64,000 nt of DNA, from contig NZ_WHUF01000010.1 of assembly GCF_009380165.1 (NCBI RefSeq), positions 106,962 through 170,961 on the forward strand, given 5' to 3'. This DNA is from Rugamonas rivuli. GTDB lineage: Bacteria > Pseudomonadota > Gammaproteobacteria > Burkholderiales > Burkholderiaceae_D. The translations under genes were made by a program, and so were the position numbers. This document shows, piece after piece, positions 8,982 to 18,024 of this stretch. The notes beneath the pieces are model-generated. The model saw only the letters and a list, made by a program, of their open reading frames with translations, searched no databases and was not told the origin of the DNA. Each line of letters opens with the position of its first letter. Positions within the stretch are counted from its first letter, which is position 1.

Positions 8982-9245
8982 ATGCTATCGAAACAAATTC
9001 TGGCCAGGCTGTTGGGTGGTTTGGCTGTCGCATGGCTGGCGGGCTGCGCCACCACCGTGGACACTGCCGAAGCGCCGACCGCGTCGCAGACGGCGCCTGC
9101 CAAATGCCGGCGGGGGGACGCCAGCACCGGCACCTCGATCGCGCGCCGCGATTGCGCGATCAATCCGGATGTACAGACCGTCCGCGCCGACGAGCTGGAG
9201 GAATACAAGCGCAGCAACCTGCCATCGTCGTCGGGCCTTAAGTAA
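8982..9245 (+). CDS. Small lipoprotein, unknown function
   Basis: About 87 residues. An N-terminal hydrophobic segment ends in a lipobox, AWLAGC, so the mature protein should be a lipid-anchored peptide of about 65 residues. The rest is polar with two further Cys (AKCRRGD, RRDCAIN) that could form a disulfide. ATG at 8982 is chosen over GTG at 8973 because AAGGTGAG lies at the right distance before the ATG. It is divergent from the TetR gene and 88 bp before the S9 peptidase start. No family recognised. Confidence 0.75.
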   Translation: MLSKQILARLLGGLAVAWLAGCATTVDTAEAPTASQTAPAKCRRGDASTGTSIARRDCAINPDVQTVRADELEEYKRSNLPSSSGLK

Positions 9246-9333
9246 CAGTTTTGCTTGCTGCACTGCGATCTTGGTATCATGCCGACAGCCGGCCACCAGC
9301 CGGTATTTTTCTTATAACGTCGGAGATCACCGA

Positions 9334-11391
9334 ATGAGACTATCACTGCTGCTGTTGGGAACCGCCGTCGCGGCTTCCAGCGCCATCGCCGCGCCGCGCG
9401 GCTTCACCGTTGAAGACATGGTCAGGATGGAGCGCGTCGGCAGCCCAGTGCTGTCGCCGGACGCTAGCCGCGTGGTCTACACGGTGCGTTCCACTAATAT
9501 CGACAAGAACCGCGGCAACACGCAATTGTGGATGCTGGACCTGCGCGCGCCCAAGGCCGCGCCGGTGCGCCTGACCCAGGCCGACGCCAGCAGCAGCGAT
9601 CCCGAATGGTCGCCGGCCGGCGACGCTGTGTACTTCCTGTCGGCCCGCTCCGGCTCGCAACAGGTCTGGCGCCTGCCGCTGGCCGGCGGCGAAGCGGCGC
9701 GCGTGACCGACCTCGCGCTGGACGTGGAAAACTTCCGCCTGTCGCCGCAGGGCGACCGCCTGGCGCTGAGCCTGGCCGTGTTCCGCGACTGCGCCGACAT
9801 CGCCTGCAGCAAGGCCCGCCTCGACGCGCAGGGCAAGAACAAGGCCAGCGGCAAGGTCTACGACAAGCTGTTCGTGCGCCACTGGGATACCTGGGCCGAC
9901 GGCCGCACCAACGTGCTGTACGCCGCGCCTATCGACGCCAGCGGCAAGGTCAGCGCGCAGCCGGTCAGCCTGTCCGGCATGCTCGACGGCGACGTGCCGT
10001 CCAAGCCTTTCGGCGACCACGACGAATACCACTTCAGCCCCGACGGCAAGACCGTGGTGTTCTCGGCTCGCATCGCCGGCCGCACCGAAGCCTGGTCGAC
10101 CAACTTCGACGTCTACACCGTGCCGGCCGAAGGCGGCCAGCCCAAGAACCTGACGGCCGACAACCAGGCCTGGGACACCAAGGCGATCTACTCGCCGGAC
10201 GGCAAGACCCTGGCCTATCTGGCGATGGACAAGCCGACCTTCGAGGCCGACCGCTTCCACCTGGTGCTGATCGATGTCGCCACCGGCAAGAAGCGCACCG
10301 TCGCCGACAGCTGGGACCGCTCGATCGCCGACTACCGCTGGACCCCGGACAGCAAGACCCTGCTGGCCACCGCCGACGACATCGGCCAGCACCGCCTGTT
10401 CGCCATCGACGCCGCCAGCGGCAAGGTGGCGCCGTTGACCGGCAACGGCTACGTCAGCGGCTTCGATGTCGCGCGCGACACCGTCGTCATGGCGCAGGCC
10501 AACCTGGCGTCCGGCGCGCAGCTGTTCAAGTTCAAGCTCGGTGGGACGGCCGACAAGGCCGCGCAACTGACCACGCTGAACGCGCAGGCGCTGGCCGACG
10601 TCAAGTTCGGCGAGTACGAGCAATTCTCCTTCACCGGCGCCAACGGCGAGACCGTCTACGGCCACGTGATGAAGCCATGGAACGCGCAGCCGGGCGTCAA
10701 ATATCCGATCGCCTTCCTGGTGCACGGCGGCCCGCAGGGCAGCTTCGGCAACTCGTGGAGCTACCGCTGGAATCCGCAGGTGTACGCCGGCGCCGGCTAC
10801 GCCACCGTGTTCATCGACTTCCACGGCTCGACCGGCTACGGCCAGAAGTTCACCGATTCGATCAGCGGCGACTGGGGCGGCAAGCCTCTGGAAGACTTGC
10901 AAAAAGGCTTGGCCGCGGCGGTGCAGAAATTCCCGTGGCTGGACCGCGAACGCAGCTGCGCGCTGGGCGCCTCCTACGGCGGCTTCATGATGAACTGGAT
11001 CGAGGGTAACTGGTCCGACGGCTTCAAGTGCATCGTCAACCACGACGGCGTGTTCGACACGCGCGGCATGGCGTACGCCACCGAGGAAATCTGGTTCACC
11101 GAATGGGAAAACGGCGGCGCCTACTACGACGTGCCGGAACTGCACGAGAAGTTCAACCCGGCGCTGAAAGTGAAGAACTGGAAGACGCCGATGCTGGTGG
11201 TGCAGGGCGACCTGGACTTCCGCATCCCGACCTCGCAGGGCCTGGGCACCTTCACCGCGCTGCAACGGCGCGGCATCCCGAGCAAGCTGCTGATGTTCCC
11301 GGACGAAAACCACTGGGTGCTGAAGCCGGCCAACTCGGTGCTGTGGCACCACACGGTGATCGACTGGCTCGACACCTACCTGAAAAAATAA
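9334..11391 (+). CDS. Secreted S9 family peptidase (acylaminoacyl-peptidase / DPP5-like)
   Basis: 685 residues. The frame is open further upstream, but ATG at 9334 has GGAG at the right distance and starts a clean signal peptide (MRLSLLLLGTAVAASSAIAA). A beta-propeller domain with SPDASRVVYTV, DPEWSPAGDAVYF and YSPDGKTLAYLAM is followed by an alpha/beta hydrolase domain. The nucleophile is in GASYGG (Ser near 547), Asp in GDLDFRIP, His in DENHWV. It is shorter than the S9 enzyme at 2552 and of a different subfamily. It likely frees dipeptides or acyl-amino acids in the periplasm. An M1 aminopeptidase follows 68 bp downstream. Confidence 0.93.
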   Translation: MRLSLLLLGTAVAASSAIAAPRGFTVEDMVRMERVGSPVLSPDASRVVYTVRSTNIDKNRGNTQLWMLDLRAPKAAPVRLTQADASSSDPEWSPAGDAVYFLSARSGSQQVWRLPLAGGEAARVTDLALDVENFRLSPQGDRLALSLAVFRDCADIACSKARLDAQGKNKASGKVYDKLFVRHWDTWADGRTNVLYAAPIDASGKVSAQPVSLSGMLDGDVPSKPFGDHDEYHFSPDGKTVVFSARIAGRTEAWSTNFDVYTVPAEGGQPKNLTADNQAWDTKAIYSPDGKTLAYLAMDKPTFEADRFHLVLIDVATGKKRTVADSWDRSIADYRWTPDSKTLLATADDIGQHRLFAIDAASGKVAPLTGNGYVSGFDVARDTVVMAQANLASGAQLFKFKLGGTADKAAQLTTLNAQALADVKFGEYEQFSFTGANGETVYGHVMKPWNAQPGVKYPIAFLVHGGPQGSFGNSWSYRWNPQVYAGAGYATVFIDFHGSTGYGQKFTDSISGDWGGKPLEDLQKGLAAAVQKFPWLDRERSCALGASYGGFMMNWIEGNWSDGFKCIVNHDGVFDTRGMAYATEEIWFTEWENGGAYYDVPELHEKFNPALKVKNWKTPMLVVQGDLDFRIPTSQGLGTFTALQRRGIPSKLLMFPDENHWVLKPANSVLWHHTVIDWLDTYLKK

Positions 11392-11412
11392 GCAAGCGAC
11401 TAGTTTAACTAC

Positions 11413-11441
11413 GCAACGCCCGCAGCCTCTGCGGGCGTTGC
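11413..11441. terminator. Strong intergenic hairpin between S9 and M1 genes
   Basis: Perfect 12-bp stem (GCAACGCCCGCA / TGCGGGCGTTGC) with a 5-base loop. No U-run follows on the plus strand, so it may be a Rho-independent terminator of poor quality or an mRNA-stabilising 3' structure. Confidence 0.45.
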
Positions 11442-11459
11442 CACATTCCAGGAACACCC

Positions 11460-14096
11460 ATGAAAAAATGCATCATCGTCGCCGCCATCGCGCTGGCCTA
11501 CGGCGCCGCGCAGGCCGCCGCTCCCGCCACCGCGCCGCGCGCTGAAAACGCCTTCCTGTCGCAAGCCGACGCCGCCGCCCGTTCGGCGCGCGTGGCCAAT
11601 GTCGACTACACGCTGGACTTCACGCTGACCGGCAAGGAAACCTTCTCCGGCACCACCACGCTGAGCTTCGACCTGAGCGACGCCAGCGCGCCGCTGACCA
11701 TCGACCTCGACAAGGCCACCATCGCCAGCATGACCGTCAACGGCAAGGCCGTGACGCCGCAATACAACCAGTGGTTCATCACCGTCGCCGCCGCCGATCT
11801 GAAGGCCGGCCGCAACAGCGTCACCATCAGCTACCAGCGCCTGCACAGCACCAATGGCGAAGGCTTGCACCGCATGGTCGACCCGGTCGACAACCGCGTC
11901 TACACCTACTCGCACTTCGAGCCGGCCGCCGCGCACCAGATGTTCCCGGTGTTCGACCAGCCCGACCTGAAGGGCACGTATGAAATCACCGTCACCGCAC
12001 CGGCCGACTGGGTGGTGTCGTCGACCAAGCGCGAGACCGGCATCCAGGACATCGGCAACACCAAGCGCTGGACCTTCCCGCGCACCAAGAAGCTGAGCTC
12101 CTACAACTTCGCCATGCACGCCGGTCCGTACAAGGTGTGGGAAGACCGCAGCGGTCCGTATCCGATGCGCCTGTTCGCGCGCCAGTCGGTGGCGTCGCAG
12201 GTGTCGCCGCAGGACTGGTTCAGCTACACCCGCCGCGGCCTGGTGTTCTTCGACCAGTACTTCGGCGTGCCTTACCAGTTCGAGAAATACGACCAGCTGC
12301 TGGTGCCGGACTTCCTGTACGGCGCGATGGAAAACGCCGCCGCCATCACCTTCGCCGAGCGCGGCTTCCTGTACAAGGACGAGATGACCTCGGCGCAGAA
12401 GCAAAGCCTGGCCGGCGTCATCATGCACGAGATGGCGCACCAGTGGTTCGGCGACCTGGTGACGATGAAATGGTGGAACGGCCTGTGGCTCAACGAAAGC
12501 TTCGCCTCCTTCATGGGCACGCTGGCGACCGCCGAGTCGACCGAGTTCAGCAACGCGTGGCAGGGCTTCTACTCGGGCGCCAAGCAGAGCGCCTATGTGC
12601 AGGACCAGCGCGTGACCACGCACTCGATCGAAACGCCGGTGCCGTCCACCGCCAACGCCTTCGACAACATCGACGCCATCACCTATTCCAAGGGCGCGTC
12701 GACCTTGAAGCAGCTGCGCCACCTGCTGGGCGAGGAAGTGTTCCGCCAGGGCGTGCACAACTACCTGGTCAAGTACTCGTACCAGAATGCGAAGCTGGAC
12801 GACTTCATCGGCGCCCTGGGCGAGGCCGCGCACCGCGACCTGAGCGGCTGGACCAAACAGTGGTTGTACGAGCCGGGCGTCAACACCATCGCGGCGGAAT
12901 ACAGCTGCGCCGGCGGCAAGATCAGCGCCTTCACTCTGCGCCAGAGCGCGCCGAGCAAGGCGATGCCGACGCTGCGCGAACAGCGCGTACAGATTGGCTT
13001 GTTCAACCTGGGCGCCGATGGCCTGACGCTGAGCAAGAACCTGGCCGTCACCTATCAGGGCGCTAGCACCGCCGTGCCTGAACTGAAGGGCGCGGCTTGC
13101 CCGGATCTGGTCTATCCGAACTATCAGGACTGGGGCTATGCGCAGGTGCAGCTGGATAAAAAATCCTTCGCCACCGCGCAGGCGAGCCTGGGCAAGGTGG
13201 ACGATCCGCTGCTGCGCTCGATGCTGTGGCAAAGCCTGTGGGACGGCGTGCGTTCCGCCAAGCTGCCGCTCAACGAGTTCCTGAAGACCGTGCTGGTCAA
13301 CGCGCCGGGCGAGAAGGATTACACCTTGCTGGGCGACGTCACCGGCAAGGTGCGCGCCGCCAGGGCTTACCTCGATGAGATGGGCCCGTCGGCCGCCGGC
13401 TACAAGGCCCAGGTCGGTCCGCAGCTGGAGCAGATGGCGTTTGCCGCCACCAACGCCGCCAGCGGCGACAAGAACTTCCAGCGCCGCTGGTTCTCGACGT
13501 ATCTGGACCTGGCCAGCAGCCCGGCCGCGCTGGCGCAGCTGGCAGACATCCTCAGCGGCAAGCTGGTCGTGCCTGGCCTGAATGTGAGCCAGGATGTGCG
13601 TTGGGACATCATCAACCGCCTGAACCGCTTTGCCTATCCGGGCGCGGCGGCCTTGCTGGCGGCCGAGCAGGAACGCGACAAGTCCGACAGCGGCCAGGCC
13701 GCCGCGCTGGGCGCCACCGTGATCCAGCCGGACGCCAAGGTCAAGGCCGAGTGGCTGGCCAATATCGCCGATCTGCAGACCAAGCTGCCGTTCTCGAAGA
13801 TTCGCCGGGCGATGGAAAGCATGTACCCGGCCGAGCAGGGCGCGTTGAACGAGCTGACCGCAAGCCAGCGTCTGGCGCAGCTGGGGCAGATCGACAAGGC
13901 GGCCGGTCCGGTCTTCATGCGTTCGTATGCCAACATGATGATACCGGCTGGCTGCACGCCGGCCAGCGTTCAGCGTTTGCAGAGCGCGGTTGGCAAGTTG
14001 AAGGACTTGTCGGCAGGCACGCGGCGCGCGCTGCTGGTGACGCATCAGGAAGATGAGCGTTGTGTGGCCATCAAGAAGGCGATGACCTTCAACTAA
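11460..14096 (+). CDS. Secreted M1 family aminopeptidase
   Basis: 878 residues with a signal peptide (MKKCIIVAAIALAYGAAQA). Exopeptidase motif GAMEN near residue 288. Zinc motif HEMAH (residues 323-327), with the third ligand in LNESFASF 18 residues later. Residues 20-230 form the beta-saddle domain (TLDFTLTGKETFSG), and the C-terminal half is the helical ERAP1-like domain. AGGAA precedes the ATG. It trims N-terminal amino acids from peptides in the periplasm, a natural partner of the upstream S9 enzyme. Confidence 0.95.
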   Translation: MKKCIIVAAIALAYGAAQAAAPATAPRAENAFLSQADAAARSARVANVDYTLDFTLTGKETFSGTTTLSFDLSDASAPLTIDLDKATIASMTVNGKAVTPQYNQWFITVAAADLKAGRNSVTISYQRLHSTNGEGLHRMVDPVDNRVYTYSHFEPAAAHQMFPVFDQPDLKGTYEITVTAPADWVVSSTKRETGIQDIGNTKRWTFPRTKKLSSYNFAMHAGPYKVWEDRSGPYPMRLFARQSVASQVSPQDWFSYTRRGLVFFDQYFGVPYQFEKYDQLLVPDFLYGAMENAAAITFAERGFLYKDEMTSAQKQSLAGVIMHEMAHQWFGDLVTMKWWNGLWLNESFASFMGTLATAESTEFSNAWQGFYSGAKQSAYVQDQRVTTHSIETPVPSTANAFDNIDAITYSKGASTLKQLRHLLGEEVFRQGVHNYLVKYSYQNAKLDDFIGALGEAAHRDLSGWTKQWLYEPGVNTIAAEYSCAGGKISAFTLRQSAPSKAMPTLREQRVQIGLFNLGADGLTLSKNLAVTYQGASTAVPELKGAACPDLVYPNYQDWGYAQVQLDKKSFATAQASLGKVDDPLLRSMLWQSLWDGVRSAKLPLNEFLKTVLVNAPGEKDYTLLGDVTGKVRAARAYLDEMGPSAAGYKAQVGPQLEQMAFAATNAASGDKNFQRRWFSTYLDLASSPAALAQLADILSGKLVVPGLNVSQDVRWDIINRLNRFAYPGAAALLAAEQERDKSDSGQAAALGATVIQPDAKVKAEWLANIADLQTKLPFSKIRRAMESMYPAEQGALNELTASQRLAQLGQIDKAAGPVFMRSYANMMIPAGCTPASVQRLQSAVGKLKDLSAGTRRALLVTHQEDERCVAIKKAMTFN

Positions 14097-14101
14097 AAAC
14101 C

Positions 14102-14133
14102 AACCCGCGCGCTGAAAAGCCCGCGGGTTTTTT
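14102..14133 (+). terminator. Intrinsic terminator of the M1 gene
   Basis: AACCCGCG / CGCGGGTT stem with a short loop followed by TTTT, 5 bp after the aminopeptidase stop. Possibly bidirectional, since the next gene runs convergently. Confidence 0.8.
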
Positions 14134-14143
14134 CATGGTGGCT

Positions 14144-15163
14144 TTACAAGCGTTCGCTCAAGCGTGCCTTGCGCGCCATGCCGTCCGGGCCGAACAGGAT
14201 GACGAAGTCGGCGTAGCGCGGCTCGCCATCCTTGGTTGGCGTCAGTGACGGGTAGCGGTAGCGCCAGGCCTGGTAGCCGCTGTCGAAACGGATCACGCTG
14301 GCCGGGCCCAGCGCGGCCTGCATCTGCTGCATGCTGCGGTGGTCGTCGGCCACGGCGGTGTCGGCCGCGTTGGGCGGATCGTCCTGGTAATGCAGTTCCA
14401 GCAGCGTATCGTCGGACCAACTGCGGTCCCATAGCGGCGCATAGAAGCTGCGGTCCAGCAGCATCTGGCAATCGCAGAAGGGCAGGGTGGACGGGGTCTG
14501 CGTGCCGCCGGCGTACAGCATGTCGAACGGCAGCGCCTCGCTGCGCGCGTCGTCGTGCAGCGTGACGGCAAACAAGGGGCGCTCGCTGAAGAACAGGTAA
14601 TTGCCTTGCAATGAAGCGCAGACGCGGTCGGGATCGGTGAACAGCTCGCCCAGCCAGGCGAACAACTGGGCATTGTTGGACAGCAGCCCGGCCTGCACGC
14701 CGACCTTGCATTCGAGCCGCAGGTCGCCGAGCCGGCGCATGTTGGCCGGCACGCCGGGACTGCGCACGCGGGCACGCCAGGTAAGCGTGCTGGTCTTGCT
14801 GCTGGCGATCAGCGCCGCGTCCTCCGCAAGCGCACGGGCGTTGCGTTCCAGCGTGAAGGTGTGATCGGGCGCCACCGCGACTGGCAGCGACAGCGTGTCG
14901 CCGGCCACGCGCAGCGTGATGCCGTCGAGCTGCGTGGAGGGCAGGCGCGGCAGCAGTTCGAAGCGCAGCGCGGCCTGCGGCGCCAGCGCATGTTCGCGCT
15001 CGAATCGATCCATGCCGGCGATCATCTTGCGATAGGATTTGTCGACCGGATCGCGCGTGGCCGCGACGGTCACGCGCGGCGGTCCGGCATCCTGGCCGCG
15101 GGCCGTGCAGGTCAAGGCCGCCGCCAGCACGGCAGGCAGCCAGAATAGGAATGGATGGCGCAT
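14144..15163 (-). CDS. Conserved-looking exported protein, unknown function
   Basis: 339 residues with a signal peptide (MRHPFLFWLPAVLAAALTCTARG). The central part looks like a beta-rich domain with several Cys (LECKVG, DRVCASL, FCDCQML), suggesting disulfides in the periplasm. The middle segment TWRARVRSPGVPANMRRLGDL is similar in feel to domains that report lipid or sugar derivatives, but I recognise no named family. It converges on the M1 gene and shares its terminator hairpin. Function unknown. Confidence 0.75.
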   Translation of the reverse strand: MRHPFLFWLPAVLAAALTCTARGQDAGPPRVTVAATRDPVDKSYRKMIAGMDRFEREHALAPQAALRFELLPRLPSTQLDGITLRVAGDTLSLPVAVAPDHTFTLERNARALAEDAALIASSKTSTLTWRARVRSPGVPANMRRLGDLRLECKVGVQAGLLSNNAQLFAWLGELFTDPDRVCASLQGNYLFFSERPLFAVTLHDDARSEALPFDMLYAGGTQTPSTLPFCDCQMLLDRSFYAPLWDRSWSDDTLLELHYQDDPPNAADTAVADDHRSMQQMQAALGPASVIRFDSGYQAWRYRYPSLTPTKDGEPRYADFVILFGPDGMARKARLSERL

Positions 15164-15240
15164 CGCCGCTCCCTCCGTCTAAAACCCGATGGTAGAGCTT
15201 TGCGCGGCGCGGCGGCGCACCGCTGCCTGCTATCGGCCTG

Positions 15241-16452
15241 TCAGCGGCCTGTGACCGGCGCGGCTTCCATGCGTGCCTCGCTGGCGCGCTCCGTCGCGGG
15301 CGGCGGGTTGAGCGGCTGGTGTTCGATCCAGCGCAGCAGCTCGCGGCCGAACACGCGGGTGCGGGCGGTGTCGAGTTGGCGTTTCTTGTAGGCGTCGTGG
15401 CTGGCCGGACCGGTCAGGCTGCGCTGGTAGCTGGCTTCGTCCATCAGCTGGATTTCGTACTCGAAGAAAAAGCCGACATCGTAATCCTGCTCCGGCCCCG
15501 CATCGAGCTGCTGCACGTGGATCATCTTGCGCACCGTGACCTGAATGCTGTTGAAGCCGCTGCCGCTGTGCGGATTGTCGCAGCGGGTCTGCGGCTGCGC
15601 CAGTTCGGCCAGTTCGGCGTCCATGATTTGCAGCAGCCCGGCCGGGTAATCGTCGCTGTGCTCCAGCTGGGCGCGGTACTTGTTGAAGATCTGCTTGGCC
15701 GCCTCCAGGTCCAGCAAGGTGTTGCGGGTGCGCTCGGCGTCGACATTCGTCACCGACAGCAGATGGGCGCGCTGCAGCGTGCGCAGCGCCAGCAGGCATT
15801 CGAAGCGGGTGGCGAACACCAGCCGCACGCCCAGGTGGTCGAAGATGTCGGCCGCCAGGTAGGCGGCTTTTTGCAGCAGCTTGAGCAGGATGCTGCTGCG
15901 GCCCTTGTTGTCCTTGCGGTCGTAGTGCAGCATCGGCAGGCAGACTTCGCCGTCGGTCAGGTAGTGGCGGTCGCCGTCGTGGCGTATCACCTCGTCGAGC
16001 GTGCCGAACACCTGCGCGCGGATGGCGTGGAAGTGGCGCAGCTTGAGGTTGTTGTCGATGTAAAAAATCCCGTGCATCACCTTGAGCACCGCGCACGACC
16101 ACATGCGCCGCACGTCGACGTGCTGGCCGCGCAGCGAGGCGTACACCAGCAGCAGCAGGGGATCGTCGGGATGGGTGACGTCGCGCGGGATCAGCCTGGC
16201 CTGCTCCGGCGTCAGGAAGCTGTGGACGATGAAGTCGACCGCCTCGCGATGGGCACGCCGTATCAGCGCCGGCGCGGCCGGCTGGTCGAGGTCGAAACCG
16301 TACTCGCGCACGAACTGGTGGGCGTCGTGCAGGTTGCGCAACGCCAGCGCGCCCAAGTCGATTGCCGACACGCCATTGGCAATCGCGTTGAGATAACTCC
16401 AGTTGAGCGAGAACTTGCCCCCGCTCTTGAGCGAGGCTTTGAGTTCGGACAT
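15241..16452 (-). CDS. TIGR04552-type protein with RelA/SpoT-like nucleotidyltransferase fold
   Basis: About 403 residues from ATG at 16452 (MSELKASLKSGG). An in-frame upstream ATG at 16572 would add 40 residues that look non-coding. Three spaced motifs match the RelA/SpoT synthetase core: DHLGVRLVF (from about residue 205, cf. DxxGxRIV), GFNSIQVTV (residue 299, cf. GYRSxHxVV), and EYEIQL (Glu near 333, cf. VEIQIRT), followed by HDAYKKRQ. I believe this is the family called TIGR04552/TIGR04562 in proteobacteria, whose role is not established. No HD hydrolase domain is visible. It is divergent from a GntP-type permease. Confidence 0.6.
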   Translation of the reverse strand: MSELKASLKSGGKFSLNWSYLNAIANGVSAIDLGALALRNLHDAHQFVREYGFDLDQPAAPALIRRAHREAVDFIVHSFLTPEQARLIPRDVTHPDDPLLLLVYASLRGQHVDVRRMWSCAVLKVMHGIFYIDNNLKLRHFHAIRAQVFGTLDEVIRHDGDRHYLTDGEVCLPMLHYDRKDNKGRSSILLKLLQKAAYLAADIFDHLGVRLVFATRFECLLALRTLQRAHLLSVTNVDAERTRNTLLDLEAAKQIFNKYRAQLEHSDDYPAGLLQIMDAELAELAQPQTRCDNPHSGSGFNSIQVTVRKMIHVQQLDAGPEQDYDVGFFFEYEIQLMDEASYQRSLTGPASHDAYKKRQLDTARTRVFGRELLRWIEHQPLNPPPATERASEARMEAAPVTGR

Positions 16453-16575
16453 GGCATCAGGCTGAGGCTGTGATGATTCAGTATCGCAGCCAGTTGGGGC
16501 AGCGTCAATGCTGCACCGCCGCACCTGCGGCGCTCTGCTTTCAGTCCAGCTACGCGAACTGAGGTTTGTCATTAC

Positions 16576-16592
16576 AATAAGATGATCTTATT
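16576..16592. promoter_or_regulatory. 17-bp perfect dyad, candidate operator
   Basis: AATAAGATGATCTTATT: two 8-bp arms around one central base, 18 bp before the permease start and between two divergent genes. The size and position suit a dimeric repressor site. No regulator gene is adjacent. Confidence 0.6.
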
Positions 16593-16610
16593 TGAATCGA
16601 AGGAGTCCGC

Positions 16611-18011
16611 ATGTCCTTTCTGATAGTCCTTGCTGCGCTGGTGTTCCTGATGCTGGCCGCGTATCGCGGCTACAGCGTGATCCTGTTCGCGCCGGTGGCG
16701 GCGCTGGGGGCGGTGCTGTTGACCGACCCGGGCGCGGTGGCGCCGGTGTTCAGCGGCATCTTCATGGAGAAGATGGTCGGCTTCGTCAAGCTGTACTTCC
16801 CGGTGTTCCTGCTCGGCGCCGTGTTCGGCAAGCTGATCGAGCTGTCCGGCTTTTCCGAATCCATCGTGGTGGCGGCGATCAAATACATCGGCCGCTCGCG
16901 CGCCAATGCCGTCATCGTCGCCGTCTGCGCCTTGCTCACCTACGGCGGCGTGTCGCTGTTCGTGGTGGTGTTCGCGGTCTACCCGTTCGCCGCCGAACTC
17001 TACCGCCAGAGCAATATCCCCAAGCGCCTGATGCCGGGCGCGATCGCGCTGGGCGCGTTCTCGTTCACCATGGATTCGCTGCCCGGCACGCCGCAAATCC
17101 AGAACATCATTCCCACCACCTTCTTCAAGACCACAGGCTGGGCCGCGCCGTGGCTGGGCGTGATCGGTTCGCTGTTCATCATCGTGGTCGGCCTGAGCTT
17201 CCTCGAATGGCGGCGCCGCTCGGCGATGGCGGCCGGCGAAGGCTACGGCGCCACCGGCGCCAAGGACGCCGCCCACGCTGCCAGCACCGGCCTGCCGCAT
17301 CCGCTGCTGTCGGTGGCGCCGCTGATCCTGGTGGGCGTGGCCAACTTCATCCTGACCAAGCAGATCCCCGGCTGGTACGGCGACAGCTACGCGCTGACCA
17401 TGGAAGCCTTGCCCGGCCTGCACGCGGTGGTGACGGTGCCGGTCAAGACCGTCATCGGCATCTGGGCGGTGGAGGGCGCGCTGTTGCTGGGCATACTGCT
17501 GGTGGTGGCGACCGCCTTCGGCCGCATTCGCACCACCTTCGCCGACGGCACCAAGGCGGCGGTCGGCGGCGCGCTGCTGGCGGCGATGAACACCGCGTCC
17601 GAGTACGGTTTCGGCGGCGTGATCGCTTCGCTGCCGGGCTTCCTGGTGGTCAGCGACGCCTTGCGCAGCGTGCCCAATCCGCTGGTCAACGCGGCGGTGT
17701 CGGTCAGCTCGCTGGCTGGCATCACCGGTTCGGCCTCGGGCGGCATGAGCATCGCGCTGGCGGCGATGGCCGACACCTTCATCAAGGGCGCGCAGGCGGC
17801 CAATATTCCGCTGGAGGTGCTGCACCGCGTGGTGGCGATGGCCAGCGGCGGCATGGACACGCTGCCGCACAACGGCGCCGTCATCACGCTGCTGGCCGTC
17901 ACCGGCCTGACGCACCGAGAGTCCTACAAGGAGATTTTCGCGATCACGCTGATCAAGACGACGGCGGTGTTCTTCGTCATCGCGGTTTACTACCTGACCG
18001 GGCTGGTCTGA
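16611..18011 (+). CDS. GntP-type permease (gluconate/organic acid:H+ symporter family)
   Basis: 466 residues with about 12 hydrophobic segments, including FLMLAAYRGYSVILFAP at the N-terminus and MNTASEYGFGGVIASLPGF in the second half, both typical of GntP/ion-transporter superfamily members. GSASGGMSIALAAM and GGMDTLPHNGAVITLL form the conserved C-terminal transport motifs. Good Shine-Dalgarno AAGGAG lies 6 bases before ATG. The 17-bp dyad just upstream suggests substrate-dependent repression. Substrate (gluconate, hydroxybutyrate or another carboxylate) cannot be told. Confidence 0.85.
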   Translation: MSFLIVLAALVFLMLAAYRGYSVILFAPVAALGAVLLTDPGAVAPVFSGIFMEKMVGFVKLYFPVFLLGAVFGKLIELSGFSESIVVAAIKYIGRSRANAVIVAVCALLTYGGVSLFVVVFAVYPFAAELYRQSNIPKRLMPGAIALGAFSFTMDSLPGTPQIQNIIPTTFFKTTGWAAPWLGVIGSLFIIVVGLSFLEWRRRSAMAAGEGYGATGAKDAAHAASTGLPHPLLSVAPLILVGVANFILTKQIPGWYGDSYALTMEALPGLHAVVTVPVKTVIGIWAVEGALLLGILLVVATAFGRIRTTFADGTKAAVGGALLAAMNTASEYGFGGVIASLPGFLVVSDALRSVPNPLVNAAVSVSSLAGITGSASGGMSIALAAMADTFIKGAQAANIPLEVLHRVVAMASGGMDTLPHNGAVITLLAVTGLTHRESYKEIFAITLIKTTAVFFVIAVYYLTGLV

Positions 18012-18024
18012 CGGCGCAGCGCTG

